In this document: piece after piece, positions 55,286 through 64,000 of the stretch | Layout of the letters: every line of letters starts with the position of its first letter | Numbering within the stretch: the first letter of the stretch is position 1 | DNA from: Shewanella morhuae | GTDB lineage: Bacteria > Pseudomonadota > Gammaproteobacteria > Enterobacterales > Shewanellaceae | DNA: 64,000 bases | NCBI RefSeq assembly: GCF_900156405.1 | Contig: NZ_FTNN01000007.1 | Span: 171,669-235,668 of the forward strand | Direction of reading: 5' to 3' | Program-made: the position numbers and the translations under genes | The notes under the pieces: model-generated | What the model saw: only the letters and a program-made list of their open reading frames with translations | What the model was told of the DNA's origin: nothing | The model's database searches: none

Positions 55286-55774
55286 TTAATTCCCTGACTC
55301 TTTATAGGTTGCTTTACTGTGGGCATGGTGATGTTCATGTCGATGAGAATGATACTCTGCCCGTACTCGCTCGGTACTTGACTCTAACGCCTCTAAAATG
55401 GAGCAATGTTCAGCACTACGTGGCCCACCACAACAGGCATCAGACAGGCTTTGTAAACTGGTTTGAAAATGCGTTAACTCCGCCATTTTGGCCTGAACTT
55501 GTGCCAATTTAATATCCACCATGCCCTTTACATCGGCGCAGACCCGGTTAGATTTATCGAGTTCAATCGAGAGTAAATCACTGATTTCATTTAGGGTAAA
55601 ACCCACTGCTTTAGCCCGTAAAATAAAACGCAGGCGCGCAGCATCATCCTGGGTATATACCCGATAACCAGACTCAGTACGACTCGAGGGCGTAAGTAAG
55701 CCGTGCTTCTCATAGAATCTCAATGTGTCGGCTTTCACCTCACACAAATCTGCCAATTCACCAATACGGTACAT
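55286..55774 (-). CDS. zntR: ZntR-like MerR-family metal-responsive regulator
   Basis: 162 residues: MerR winged helix (MYRIGELADLCEVKADTLRFYEKHGLL), dimerisation helix, and the metal loop with Cys residues matching ZntR (RVCADVK, DACCGGPRSAEHCSILEAL). A His-rich tail (HSHRHEHHHAH) may add zinc binding. It should activate its own operon with the Cys-rich permease when zinc-like ions are in excess, by untwisting the over-spaced promoter found upstream. Confidence 0.92.
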   Translation of the reverse strand: MYRIGELADLCEVKADTLRFYEKHGLLTPSSRTESGYRVYTQDDAARLRFILRAKAVGFTLNEISDLLSIELDKSNRVCADVKGMVDIKLAQVQAKMAELTHFQTSLQSLSDACCGGPRSAEHCSILEALESSTERVRAEYHSHRHEHHHAHSKATYKESGN

Positions 55775-55841
55775 GTGTTTATCCTTTGCGAAATACGCCG
55801 TAACGTAAGGAATATTTCTAGCACAACGTTCAATGTTAGCA

Positions 55842-55873
55842 AGTATAAACCTTGGAGCCTACTCCAAGGTCAA
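55842..55873 (-). promoter_or_regulatory. MerR-type promoter and ZntR operator
   Basis: On the minus strand TTGACC (-35) and TATACT (-10) are separated by 20 bases, with the dyad ACCTTGGAGCC / TACTCCAAGGT (55849-55870) between them. The long spacer and dyad are the classic MerR/ZntR arrangement. Confidence 0.88.
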
Positions 55874-56114
55874 GAGGTAATTAATACATTACTCAGCACT
55901 CCTTTATTAGTGCGGCTTTGTTCTGATATGAATATTGTGAAATCACATAGAAAAAACACCCGCAAAAGCAGTTTTACGCTAGAATGTGCGCGCCTGACGG
56001 TGGGATAAAAGTCAAACAGTAGAACCAAGGGACTTTTGGAAAGCAGAATAATACAGAGCTCGTTCTGTTTTCCGAAAGATCCTTGAAACTAAAATAACTG
56101 GACCCTGTACCCAA
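55874..56114. promoter_or_regulatory. purH leader region with long imperfect hairpin
   Basis: 56027-56084 can fold into a long stem: AAGG..CTTT-GGAAAGCAGAA against TTCTGTTTTCC-AAAG..CCTT, with an 11-bp inner stem (one G-T pair). A weak PurR-like CGCAAAAGCAGTTTTACG lies at about 55951-55979. Neither is proven. Confidence 0.45.
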
Positions 56115-57746
56115 ATGACTGCTGCCAATAATGCCAGACCCATTCGTCGCGCGCTGCTTAGCGTTTCAGATAAAAACGGAATGCTCGAGTTCGCCCAAGC
56201 CCTGCACGCTCAAGGTATCGAGTTACTATCAACGGGCGGTACTGCGCGCCTGTTAGCCGATAACGGCGTGCCTGTTATCGAAGTATCTGATTATACAGGA
56301 CACCCTGAGATCATGGACGGTCGTGTTAAGACGCTGCACCCCAAAGTGCACGGCGGCATTTTGGCGCGCCGTGGTCTTGATGAAAGTGTAATGGCCGATA
56401 ACAACATCAATGCTATCGATCTAGTTGTGGTTAATCTTTATCCCTTCGCCGACACTGTGGCTAAAACCGGTTGCACCTTAGAAGACGCTATCGAAAATAT
56501 CGATATTGGCGGCCCGACTATGGTACGCGCAGCAGCAAAAAACCATAAAGATGTCACCATTGTGGTTAATGCAGCCGATTACAACCGTGTACTAGCGGAA
56601 ATGGCAGCGAATAATGGTAGCACCACCCATGCGACTCGTTTCGACTTAGCTATTGCGGCCTTTGAGCATACTGCGGGTTACGATGGCATGATTGCCAACT
56701 ACTTCGGTACTATGGTTCCAATGCATAGGGCTCCAGCCCATAGCACTGACGAATGCGCTGAAGACTCCCTATCCGTTGAAAGCTCAAAATTCCCACGCAC
56801 CTTCAATACCCAATTAATCAAAAAACAAGATTTGCGCTATGGCGAAAATAGCCATCAAACGGCGGCATTTTACGTTGACACCAAAATTGATGAAGCCTCT
56901 GTGGCTACCGCGATTCAATTACAAGGCAAAGCTTTGTCTTACAACAACATTGCCGATACTGACTCCGCTCTTGAGTGCGTAAAAGAATTCAGTGAGCCAG
57001 CGTGTGTTATCGTTAAACACGCTAACCCATGTGGCGTTGCATTAGGTAAAGATTTACTCGATGCCTATAACCGTGCCTATCAAACTGACCCCACATCAGC
57101 CTTTGGTGGCATCATAGCCTTTAACGGCGAGTTAGATGCCGCGACTGCCAGCGCTATCGTGGAACGCCAATTCGTTGAAGTCATTATTGCCCCAAGCGTA
57201 AGCCAAGCGGCGCGAGATGTGATTGCCAAAAAAACCAATGTGCGCCTATTAGAATGCGGTCAGTGGGCAACGAAAACTCAAAGCCTAGATTACAAACGCG
57301 TTAACGGTGGCCTATTAGTACAAGATCGCGATCAGGGTATGGTTGGTTTAGAAGACATCAAAGTCGTTTCTAAACGTCAACCGACAGCAAGCGAGTTGAA
57401 AGACTTAATGTTCTGCTGGAAAGTGGCGAAATTCGTTAAATCTAACGCCATCGTTTATGCCAAAGACGGCATGACTATCGGCGTTGGTGCTGGTCAAATG
57501 AGCCGCGTTTACAGCGCTAAAATCGCCGGTATCAAGGCTGCTGACGAAGGTTTAGAAGTGGTGAACTCTGTGATGGCCTCCGATGCCTTTTTCCCATTCC
57601 GTGACGGTATCGATGCCGCAGCTGCTGCGGGTATTAGCTGCATCATCCAACCGGGTGGCTCAATGCGCGATGCTGAAATCATTGCCGCAGCCGACGAGCA
57701 CGGTATGGCGATGGTAATGACTGGCATGCGCCACTTCCGTCATTAA
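56115..57746 (+). CDS. purH: Bifunctional AICAR formyltransferase/IMP cyclohydrolase PurH
   Basis: 543 residues. The N-terminal IMP cyclohydrolase/MGS-like domain ([42 protein letters not shown]) is followed by the AICAR transformylase domain with [26 protein letters not shown] and FFPFRDGID. It performs the last two steps of IMP synthesis. A terminator and then purD follow, the common gammaproteobacterial purHD order. Length slightly above the E. coli protein because of a short insert near residue 200 ([17 protein letters not shown]). Confidence 0.96.
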   Translation: MTAANNARPIRRALLSVSDKNGMLEFAQALHAQGIELLSTGGTARLLADNGVPVIEVSDYTGHPEIMDGRVKTLHPKVHGGILARRGLDESVMADNNINAIDLVVVNLYPFADTVAKTGCTLEDAIENIDIGGPTMVRAAAKNHKDVTIVVNAADYNRVLAEMAANNGSTTHATRFDLAIAAFEHTAGYDGMIANYFGTMVPMHRAPAHSTDECAEDSLSVESSKFPRTFNTQLIKKQDLRYGENSHQTAAFYVDTKIDEASVATAIQLQGKALSYNNIADTDSALECVKEFSEPACVIVKHANPCGVALGKDLLDAYNRAYQTDPTSAFGGIIAFNGELDAATASAIVERQFVEVIIAPSVSQAARDVIAKKTNVRLLECGQWATKTQSLDYKRVNGGLLVQDRDQGMVGLEDIKVVSKRQPTASELKDLMFCWKVAKFVKSNAIVYAKDGMTIGVGAGQMSRVYSAKIAGIKAADEGLEVVNSVMASDAFFPFRDGIDAAAAAGISCIIQPGGSMRDAEIIAAADEHGMAMVMTGMRHFRH

Positions 57747-57767
57747 TCACTAATTAAATCAAACTTA

Positions 57768-57794
57768 GCCCTAATGATTTAGGGCGTTTTCTTT
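57768..57794 (+). terminator. Terminator or attenuator between purH and purD
   Basis: GCCCTAA-TGAT-TTAGGGC with GTTTTCTTTT after it. Since purD follows in the same direction, it may only partly terminate. Confidence 0.75.
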
Positions 57795-57817
57795 TACGAT
57801 GTGTGGGAGTTTTAACC

Positions 57818-59116
57818 ATGAAAGTGTTAATCATTGGTGGCGGTGGCCGCGAACATGCCCTAGCGTGGAAAGCCGCTCAATCGGCTCAAGTTGAAACTGT
57901 CTATGTGGCGCCAGGCAATGCCGGCACCGCCTTAGAGCCTAATGTTGAAAATCTGGCGATCAGCGCCACCGACATTCCTGCTCTGCTCGCATTTGCCCAA
58001 ACCAACAACATCGAATTAACTATCGTTGGCCCAGAAGCGCCATTAGTGATGGGCGTGGTTGATGCATTCAATGCCGCAGGTTTAGCGATATTTGGCCCCA
58101 CTAAAGCCGCAGCGCAACTTGAAGGTTCAAAGGCTTTCACCAAAGACTTTTTAGCACGCCACAATATTCCAACGGCGGGTTATAAAAACTGTACTGACAT
58201 TAACGATGCCAAAGCATTTGTGCGCGAATTAACCGCGACCACAGGTTATCCAGTTGTGATTAAAGCCGACGGTTTAGCCGCGGGTAAGGGCGTTATCATC
58301 GCGTTAAATCAAGCAGAGGCCGATGCTGCGATTGATGACATGCTCGCCGGTAACAAGTTCGGTGATGCGGGTTCGCGCGTGGTAATTGAAGAGTTTCTTA
58401 AAGGCGAAGAAGCCAGCTTTATCGTAATGGTCGATGGCAAAAATATTTTGCCAATGGCCACTAGCCAAGATCATAAAGCGCGTGATAACGGCGACTACGG
58501 CCCAAATACCGGAGGCATGGGCGCTTACTCGCCTGCCCCCGTAGTCACTCAAGCAGTGCACGACTGGACGATTAATAACGTTATTCGCCCAACGGTTGAT
58601 GGTATGGCCGCCGAAGGCAATGTCTACACTGGCTTTTTGTATGCCGGTTTAATGATCTCGCCAGATGGCAGCGCTAAAGTGCTTGAATATAACTGCCGCT
58701 TTGGCGATCCAGAAACGCAGCCTATCATGATGCGTTTACAGTCTGATATCGTTGAACTGTGCTTAGCCGCCACCCGCGGCGAGTTAAATAAAGTCACAGC
58801 CGAGTACGACGAGCGCGCCGCCGTGGGTGTGGTGTTAGCCGCAGGCGGTTACCCTGATGAGTACCGTAAGTTTGATGTGATTGACGGTCTAAGCCTTGGT
58901 GACAATAACGGCAAAGTCTTCCATGCCGGTACTGAAATAAAAGACGGCCACGTGGTCACTAACGGTGGCCGCGTCCTGTGCGCAACGGCCCTTGGCAATA
59001 CAGTGACTGAAGCGCAAAAAGCCGCTTATAAATTAGTTGATGAGATTCACTGGGATGATGTGTATTTTCGTACCGATATTGGTTATCGCGCCATTGCGCG
59101 TGAGCAACAAGGTTAA
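57818..59116 (+). CDS. purD: Phosphoribosylamine-glycine ligase PurD
   Basis: 432 residues from ATG 57818 (GGAG 9 bases upstream). ATP-grasp enzyme with MKVLIIGGGGREHALAWK, PVVIKADGLAAGKGV, DNGDYGPNTGGMGAYSP and LEYNCRFGDPETQP. It makes glycinamide ribonucleotide, step two of purine synthesis. A strong terminator follows. Confidence 0.96.
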   Translation: MKVLIIGGGGREHALAWKAAQSAQVETVYVAPGNAGTALEPNVENLAISATDIPALLAFAQTNNIELTIVGPEAPLVMGVVDAFNAAGLAIFGPTKAAAQLEGSKAFTKDFLARHNIPTAGYKNCTDINDAKAFVRELTATTGYPVVIKADGLAAGKGVIIALNQAEADAAIDDMLAGNKFGDAGSRVVIEEFLKGEEASFIVMVDGKNILPMATSQDHKARDNGDYGPNTGGMGAYSPAPVVTQAVHDWTINNVIRPTVDGMAAEGNVYTGFLYAGLMISPDGSAKVLEYNCRFGDPETQPIMMRLQSDIVELCLAATRGELNKVTAEYDERAAVGVVLAAGGYPDEYRKFDVIDGLSLGDNNGKVFHAGTEIKDGHVVTNGGRVLCATALGNTVTEAQKAAYKLVDEIHWDDVYFRTDIGYRAIAREQQG

Positions 59117-59130
59117 TAATTAAGCCATTT

Positions 59131-59159
59131 AAAAAAACCGGTATCTCACCGGTTTTTTT
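59131..59159 (+). terminator. purD terminator
   Basis: AAAAAAACCGG / CCGGTTTTTTT stem with a 7-base loop. Confidence 0.9.
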
Positions 59160-59294
59160 ATGCCTGTATTTTGACGCGGCGTCAATTATAAACACATGAT
59201 TTTAAATGAAATCATAGAATTAAATCTATTTAAAATGATAATGGCAATATACAATGCCAGCCAAATATAAAGCCCGAAAACACCAAGGACTCCC

Positions 59295-62200
59295 ATGAGG
59301 ATTCGACTGTTTTATGCCACCATCACTCTACTTCTTAGCGGATGTGGGGGGTCTGAGGACGCGGGCAGCACTCAGCCCCCAATCCAACCACCTGTAACGC
59401 AATATACCGCCAGCAGCGTAGCAGCCACGGGCGGCGTACTAAGCCCCAATAGCCAAAAAGTCGCATCAGGCACCAGCGCTATTTTTAGCGTTATTGCCAA
59501 TAGCGGTTTTACACTCGATGGCGTAACCGGCTGTGGGGGCAATCTTAATGGGCTGGCTTACACAACTGCGGCAATGGTGTCTGATTGCACTATCACACCG
59601 ATATTTATTTCCAATGCCGAAAAAGCCATCAAATATCAAGACTATACGCTTGCGAGCGCAACTGAGTTAATTGATTTCAGTATTGCTAAACTCGCTAATA
59701 TCGACATTAATCGTAAAGCCCAGATAAAACAGTTATATCAAGGAGTAGGTAACAGCATAACTTGGCACCCGAGCCATGACTCCATTACTTTTTCGAGCTT
59801 TATGCCGGAAAACACTTTCACTGTACTGCCTTCAAACATTGACGCAAATGGCGCAAGCGCAGTGCGCGGTTTAGTGATGGCGGGTGAGCAACAGGGACAG
59901 AGATATGCCGCTATGGCGGAAAATATTTTTTCCGTTAATACCTCTGCTCAAACCGATGCTTTGCTGAAAAACCTTTTAGGCTGGCTGACCAAAGGCGCCG
60001 ATAAGACCAGTGGCCTCAGCACCGATGTATTCAGTATAGTCACCGCCCAAATGCCAAGCGCCACCGACAGTTGGTACTTTCCTCATAATGAGGGGATCCG
60101 CACTTGGCTCACCAAAAACTACCCAGATGCCCATAGTATTAATGCCGCAAATACCTGTGACTACAGCCAGTTAAGCAACTGTATCGAAACGCTTAAACCG
60201 GATCTGATTGTGATTAGCGATATCGACCGTCAATCACTGGGTTTTGCCGGTATAAAAGCTGCTATAGCTAAAGCTAAGGCGGCGGGTATTCCCTTGCTGC
60301 TCTCTAATTACTGGCGTGATGAAAGCCCAATGCTCTCACCACTTTACGTTGATATGGGGCTGTCGACCGCAGGCAATTACTGGTCAAAACTCAATGCTAA
60401 TAACCTCAGAGTGACTGATATTTTGGCCGAAGATACAAACCTGACCAAAGTGAATGCTCTACTTGGTAAACTTAGGGAGAGCCGCTTTGATACCTCAGTG
60501 CTTAACGATTGTGGTAGCAATTATTTGAGCTGTAATGCGCCCGCTTTTGTTGATTCATTCAAAGCTGGCGCCGATTGGTATCGAGCCAATGCCGTAACCT
60601 TAGATAACCATGCTATCGATGTGTTTACCAAAGCTGAGTTCCCTTTAATGAAAGCTGGACTGCTGCTCGCCGATAAATACCGCAGCGAAATTGATTACCC
60701 TATTGCCTATAACGAATACGCCCAGTGGCAGCAGGCTCTATTTGCCGACTGGACAATAAGTTATGCCCGCGCCCATAACTTAGCCCAGCCTGATTTGGGG
60801 GAATATGTTACCGATAGTGCTAATCTCAGCAAGGGCAATAATGCCCATTACGCTTACCCTGCCACCATCTCCGAGCAAAAAACCATTAGCGTACCTTATG
60901 CCGACCAATGGACGACCACCGGTTGGTATGCTCTACCGGGCCAAACCATCAAACTCACTCGCCTCGACAGTAGCACTGCCAATGTAGAGATAAAACTCAA
61001 CTATCATAGACGCAATACTAACCGCGCCTATGAACAGAAAATTTATCGCGGCCCATTGGAGCTAGCGCAGCAACGCCTGCGGTTAGTACAAGGGCAAAGC
61101 TTGGAGTTTTCGTCCCCTTACGGCGGGCCGATTTATCTATACATCAGCGGTAATGCTTCAAGTGGTAATGACGGCACGCTAAGTGTTGATGTCAATGCTG
61201 AGCATGTGGCACAGCATCCGACCGTGATGGATTTCTCAAACCCCACTGAAATCGCAGCCTTTAATGATCGTATTCAAAATACTGAATTACCCCATGTAGA
61301 CTTACGTACAGATGGCGCAGAGCAGCATCTGCGGCGCGACCGCTTTATGAATGCTATCGGCGGTAAAATTATCGACGTCAACGCGCTACTCAACAGTATT
61401 GTCGACGACCATATCAACAGCGTTTACACCCTTGCAGGGCTCAAAATACAGGGTAAAAGTTTAAGTGAATCCTTACCAAGTGATGTACTATCAGCCTGCA
61501 AAGGACTCTTTGGCGACGATTGTATCGACAATAATTTGCATACTCGCACCATTATTCAACACGCTAATTATGACCAAAATGCCCAATGCGGCGCAGGTTG
61601 TAGCGGTAATCCTTGGGACGCTGCCTGGAATATCGACCCAACAGGTTGGGGTGATAACCATGAGTTAGGCCATAATCTGCAAACTAACCGCCTGAATGTA
61701 CAATATGCCGCGGCAAGTGACAGTGACAACTGGGCAGGCTATGGCAGTCGCGCCGGGGAAAACTCTAATAATATTTTTCCCTATGTGGTGAAGTGGAAAA
61801 CTCACTACCTACGTGATGGCAATACAGGCACAGTGACCGATGGCCACATGAACCACAAAGACCTATTTTATGTATTTATGTCTGATGCCGCAGGCACGAC
61901 AGACACCAGCGGCAAACGCGTAGTGTTTGGCGCTAACTGTAAAGTGCTCAATAGCGGTGAAGACAGATACACAGCGCCCTGGGCCAGCAATGCTTATGCA
62001 GTACATAACGGCTATCGCATGGCGTTTTATATCCAAATGGCGCTAAAGGCACACGGCATGACGCTGAACGATGGCACCACATTGGAAAATGGCTTTAACC
62101 TGTTTACCTTGCTATATCAACACAGTCGCATTTTTAGCAAATATGCCAATAACGCCAATGATTGGGAAGCAAACCGCAGCAAACTGGGCTTTAGCCAATT

Positions 62201-62528
62201 TCCGTTTGATGGTCATGGCGTCTATAGTGGCAAAGCTGTGAGGGATATACCGGGCAACGACTTCATGTTGGTGTCATTAAGTCAGCTCACAGGCAAAGAT
62301 TGGCGTAGCCATTTTGATCTGTTGGGTTTGCGCTACTCAAGCCTTGCAGCCGCACAAACCATCGCCAACGCAACATCAGGCACTATGCCTATGGGCATGT
62401 ATGAGTTAGAAACAGATTTGCCCCCTGCGAATATGAGCCAAGGATTAACCTTTATACCTTTATCTCTAAGCGAGGGAACTACGCAGTGGAAAGGCGCTGG
62501 CTCGCCTTTACAGTGCGTAAAACCCTAG
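59295..62528 (+). CDS. ImpA-family lipoprotein metalloprotease (M60-like)
   Basis: 1077 residues. The leader ends in the lipobox LLLSGC, followed by a low-complexity Pro/Gln linker (TQPPIQPPVTQYTAS) and a short Cys-containing domain. The long middle part resembles the ImpA N-terminal module, and the C-terminal half holds a peptidase with DNHELGHNLQ (HExxH zinc site, about residue 790) and a downstream Glu in SRAGENSNN. M60-type enzymes of this kind cleave heavily glycosylated proteins outside the cell. AAGGA precedes the start. Monocistronic; its target in this organism is unknown. Confidence 0.85.
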   Translation: MRIRLFYATITLLLSGCGGSEDAGSTQPPIQPPVTQYTASSVAATGGVLSPNSQKVASGTSAIFSVIANSGFTLDGVTGCGGNLNGLAYTTAAMVSDCTITPIFISNAEKAIKYQDYTLASATELIDFSIAKLANIDINRKAQIKQLYQGVGNSITWHPSHDSITFSSFMPENTFTVLPSNIDANGASAVRGLVMAGEQQGQRYAAMAENIFSVNTSAQTDALLKNLLGWLTKGADKTSGLSTDVFSIVTAQMPSATDSWYFPHNEGIRTWLTKNYPDAHSINAANTCDYSQLSNCIETLKPDLIVISDIDRQSLGFAGIKAAIAKAKAAGIPLLLSNYWRDESPMLSPLYVDMGLSTAGNYWSKLNANNLRVTDILAEDTNLTKVNALLGKLRESRFDTSVLNDCGSNYLSCNAPAFVDSFKAGADWYRANAVTLDNHAIDVFTKAEFPLMKAGLLLADKYRSEIDYPIAYNEYAQWQQALFADWTISYARAHNLAQPDLGEYVTDSANLSKGNNAHYAYPATISEQKTISVPYADQWTTTGWYALPGQTIKLTRLDSSTANVEIKLNYHRRNTNRAYEQKIYRGPLELAQQRLRLVQGQSLEFSSPYGGPIYLYISGNASSGNDGTLSVDVNAEHVAQHPTVMDFSNPTEIAAFNDRIQNTELPHVDLRTDGAEQHLRRDRFMNAIGGKIIDVNALLNSIVDDHINSVYTLAGLKIQGKSLSESLPSDVLSACKGLFGDDCIDNNLHTRTIIQHANYDQNAQCGAGCSGNPWDAAWNIDPTGWGDNHELGHNLQTNRLNVQYAAASDSDNWAGYGSRAGENSNNIFPYVVKWKTHYLRDGNTGTVTDGHMNHKDLFYVFMSDAAGTTDTSGKRVVFGANCKVLNSGEDRYTAPWASNAYAVHNGYRMAFYIQMALKAHGMTLNDGTTLENGFNLFTLLYQHSRIFSKYANNANDWEANRSKLGFSQFPFDGHGVYSGKAVRDIPGNDFMLVSLSQLTGKDWRSHFDLLGLRYSSLAAAQTIANATSGTMPMGMYELETDLPPANMSQGLTFIPLSLSEGTTQWKGAGSPLQCVKP

Positions 62529-62755
62529 CTGTAATAAGAAACCAGCTCTGTAGAGTGAGTTTTGTGGATAGGATTAACCCGTTACCACAGCCACTATCCC
62601 GAGCTCTAATTAAATAGGCCCACCACTATAAACCTCGTATAAACGGGGTTTGTTTCGCTCAAATTTGTGAGCTAAATCCCATTTATCTCGGTAGATGACG
62701 GGCACCATCTATCTACTTATAATTTAAATAATCATAAAATCAATGAGGTGAACAT

Positions 62756-62983
62756 ATGGGGTACTCAGTAAAAGATCTTATTTATAAAGGTGAAAAGGCT
62801 GGCGTACATAACTGGCAAACCTTAGAAGGCGCTAGCTTTTACTGGCACCAAGACTGGCTGCATATTGCTGAGGATATGACCGGCTATAGTGCAACCGCGA
62901 ATATCGATACTGACAGTGAAAAAGCGACTCAAAATGAGGCCACACAGACCATAGTTAACCATCTTAATAAAAACGACAAATAG
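62756..62983 (+). CDS. Small hypothetical protein
   Basis: 75 residues with a good GAGGTG site 7 bases before ATG. The N-terminal half (VKDLIYKGEKAGVHNWQTLEG) is followed by aromatic-rich SFYWHQDWLHIAEDM and an acidic, Thr-rich tail. No signal peptide, no Cys, no recognised domain. It is followed almost directly by the convergent SDR remnant. The ribosome site and composition make it a likely real gene. Confidence 0.65.
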   Translation: MGYSVKDLIYKGEKAGVHNWQTLEGASFYWHQDWLHIAEDMTGYSATANIDTDSEKATQNEATQTIVNHLNKNDK

Positions 62984-62986
62984 ACT

Positions 62987-63298
62987 TTAATGCCCGGAGG
63001 CGATAGCTCTGCGGGCAATTTTGTCGATTAATCTTGGCGCGATTAATTTAAGGCAGCGCCCTAAACGCCCACGTAACGAGGTGATCAGCAAACAACCTCG
63101 CGTTGCTATAACGGGCAACATCATCTCAGCACATTGTTCAGCAGTAAGAATTTTAGTTTCTTGCATGGGAGATTTCCCCAGCGGTTTACCTGTACCATCC
63201 AAAGCACGCTTATGGATTTGTGACACCATAAAATCAGGACAAATAACCGTCACAGCGACATTGTCATCGGTTAATTCAATCCGCAATGAATCAAAAAA
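62987..63298 (-). pseudogene. C-terminal remnant of a short-chain dehydrogenase/reductase gene
   Basis: The frame from FFDSLRIELTDDNVAVTVICP to the end (IARRAIASGH) matches the last third of a classical SDR, including the post-catalytic VICPDFMV segment. The N-terminal two-thirds, with the glycine-rich NAD site and YxxxK, are gone; the sequence switches to transposase at about 63298. The gene has been cut by the adjacent IS. Confidence 0.7.
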
Positions 63299-64000
63299 AC
63301 CCGTATGCCAGCCCGCGCCATCAATGATAACAAGTTCATATCTATCCGAATGAGTTGCCTCTGATATTAGCGTTAAGTGTTGCCTCATCGCATCTTGATT
63401 AACAAAGGGTGTGACCAACGCTTCTGTTACCCCCGTTGCTGAGCACACTGCACCAAAGAGATAAGCATATTCACATTGCTGTTATCTGACTGCCCTTGAT
63501 CTTGAGCCTTTTGCTACCCATAGCGGCGCGGTAGTATTTTGTTGACCAAATCTGGCTTCACCTTGAAACCAAACATCAATGCGATCGAGTGCAACATGCC
63601 CCGGGGTGTCGCGAGTCGTTGCCATTAGGAAGTTTTTTTAAAAGCTTCTTGCATTGCCTCCGATTGTTTCGGGTGGCGAGAGCGAGTGGTTATCCATGAA
63701 AAAACCATTGATGTAGTAAAATGTAGATATTAGCTTGTTTGAATGTCACGCCAAATTCAGACTGAATAAAATGGCTGAGATCCTTAGCCATCAGCCTCCC
63801 GCCTTGCTCAGAGAAACTTCGTTGCTGTACGAATGCTTTAAGACTGGCTTGCTGTGCCAAGGACAGACCTGGATTAGGCTTGTCATCTAGGCCGGATAGT
63901 CCTTGGGAAAGGTAAGTGGTAACCCACTTATTAACACTGGTTCTACTGACCTTCAGCATAGTGGCAATAGCGGTACGAGAATGCCCTTCGGTGAAATGCA
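63299..64000 (-). pseudogene. IS630-family transposase, frameshifted and 3'-truncated, runs off the window
   Basis: Read from the window edge leftward: an N-terminal helix-turn-helix (EGHSRTAIATMLKVSRTSVNKW), a stop after a shortened T-run near 63690 (HQWFFHG), then in other frames IDVWFQGEARFGQQNTT (first catalytic Asp) and VIIDGAGWHTG (second catalytic Asp). At least two frameshifts are needed, and the C-terminal part with the third acidic residue is replaced by SDR sequence. Inactive remnant. Confidence 0.75.

Overview
The window looks like chromosomal DNA of a Shewanella species (Gammaproteobacteria). This rests on recognised gene content rather than a database search: an octahaem SirA-type sulfite reductase locus, a TAXI-TRAP/flavoprotein/tetrahaem cytochrome module with an OprD-like porin, fatty acid cis/trans isomerase, a C-type ImpA/M60 lipoprotein metalloprotease, and housekeeping genes (uvrD, ubiA, trxC, purHD) in an order I recall from Shewanella. 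No rRNA, tRNA or CRISPR array was seen.

Layout. 1-5900: end of a fatty acid cis/trans isomerase gene, an M13 lipoprotein peptidase and a ToxR/CadC-like membrane regulator. 6100-17930: a sulfite respiration island. On the minus strand lie sirA (seven CXXCH sites plus one CX15CH site), a rhodanese, an FKBP, a TPR protein and nosLDFY-like copper supply genes. Divergently on the plus strand lie a dedicated cytochrome c haem lyase (CcmF-like), a CcmH/NrfF-like subunit and a thioredoxin. I see no sirC/sirD-type quinol dehydrogenase here, and an odd 250-bp gap sits before nosL. 18100-23900: a MazG-like protein, a Cdd1-like HhH protein, an AI-2E-type permease, a tandem thioredoxin protein, a membrane protein and a nitronate monooxygenase-like protein. 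24050-27070: arsRBCH arsenic resistance. 27300-30520: ubiA and uvrD.

30520-37000 is an accessory patch: a palindromic MITE-like element, two probable integron attC sites framing orphan gene cassettes without an integrase, a hairpin-rich repeat, and a 1021-bp IS1595-family element sitting inside the end of a MITE-like element with a 9-bp duplication. Ordinary genes lie between them (methyltransferase, Nudix, YpfJ). 37150-39180: a YjgR/HerA-like ATPase and a 40-residue lysine-rich protein.

39500-48030 is the most interesting region. It holds a TAXI substrate-binding protein, a fused TRAP permease, a DUF1850 protein, a GntR/FadR-type regulator, an outer-membrane porin, a Tat-exported FAD reductase and a separate tetrahaem cytochrome c. 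Together these read as an inducible anaerobic respiratory module for an unidentified unsaturated organic acid. A 13-bp motif is shared upstream of the porin and the flavoprotein. 48300-62530: a diguanylate cyclase, FKBP, trxC, a DASS transporter, an MFS transporter, a Cys-rich permease with ZntR, purHD and an ImpA-type metalloprotease. The right edge holds a small hypothetical protein and a broken SDR gene fused to a decayed IS630-family transposase running off the window.
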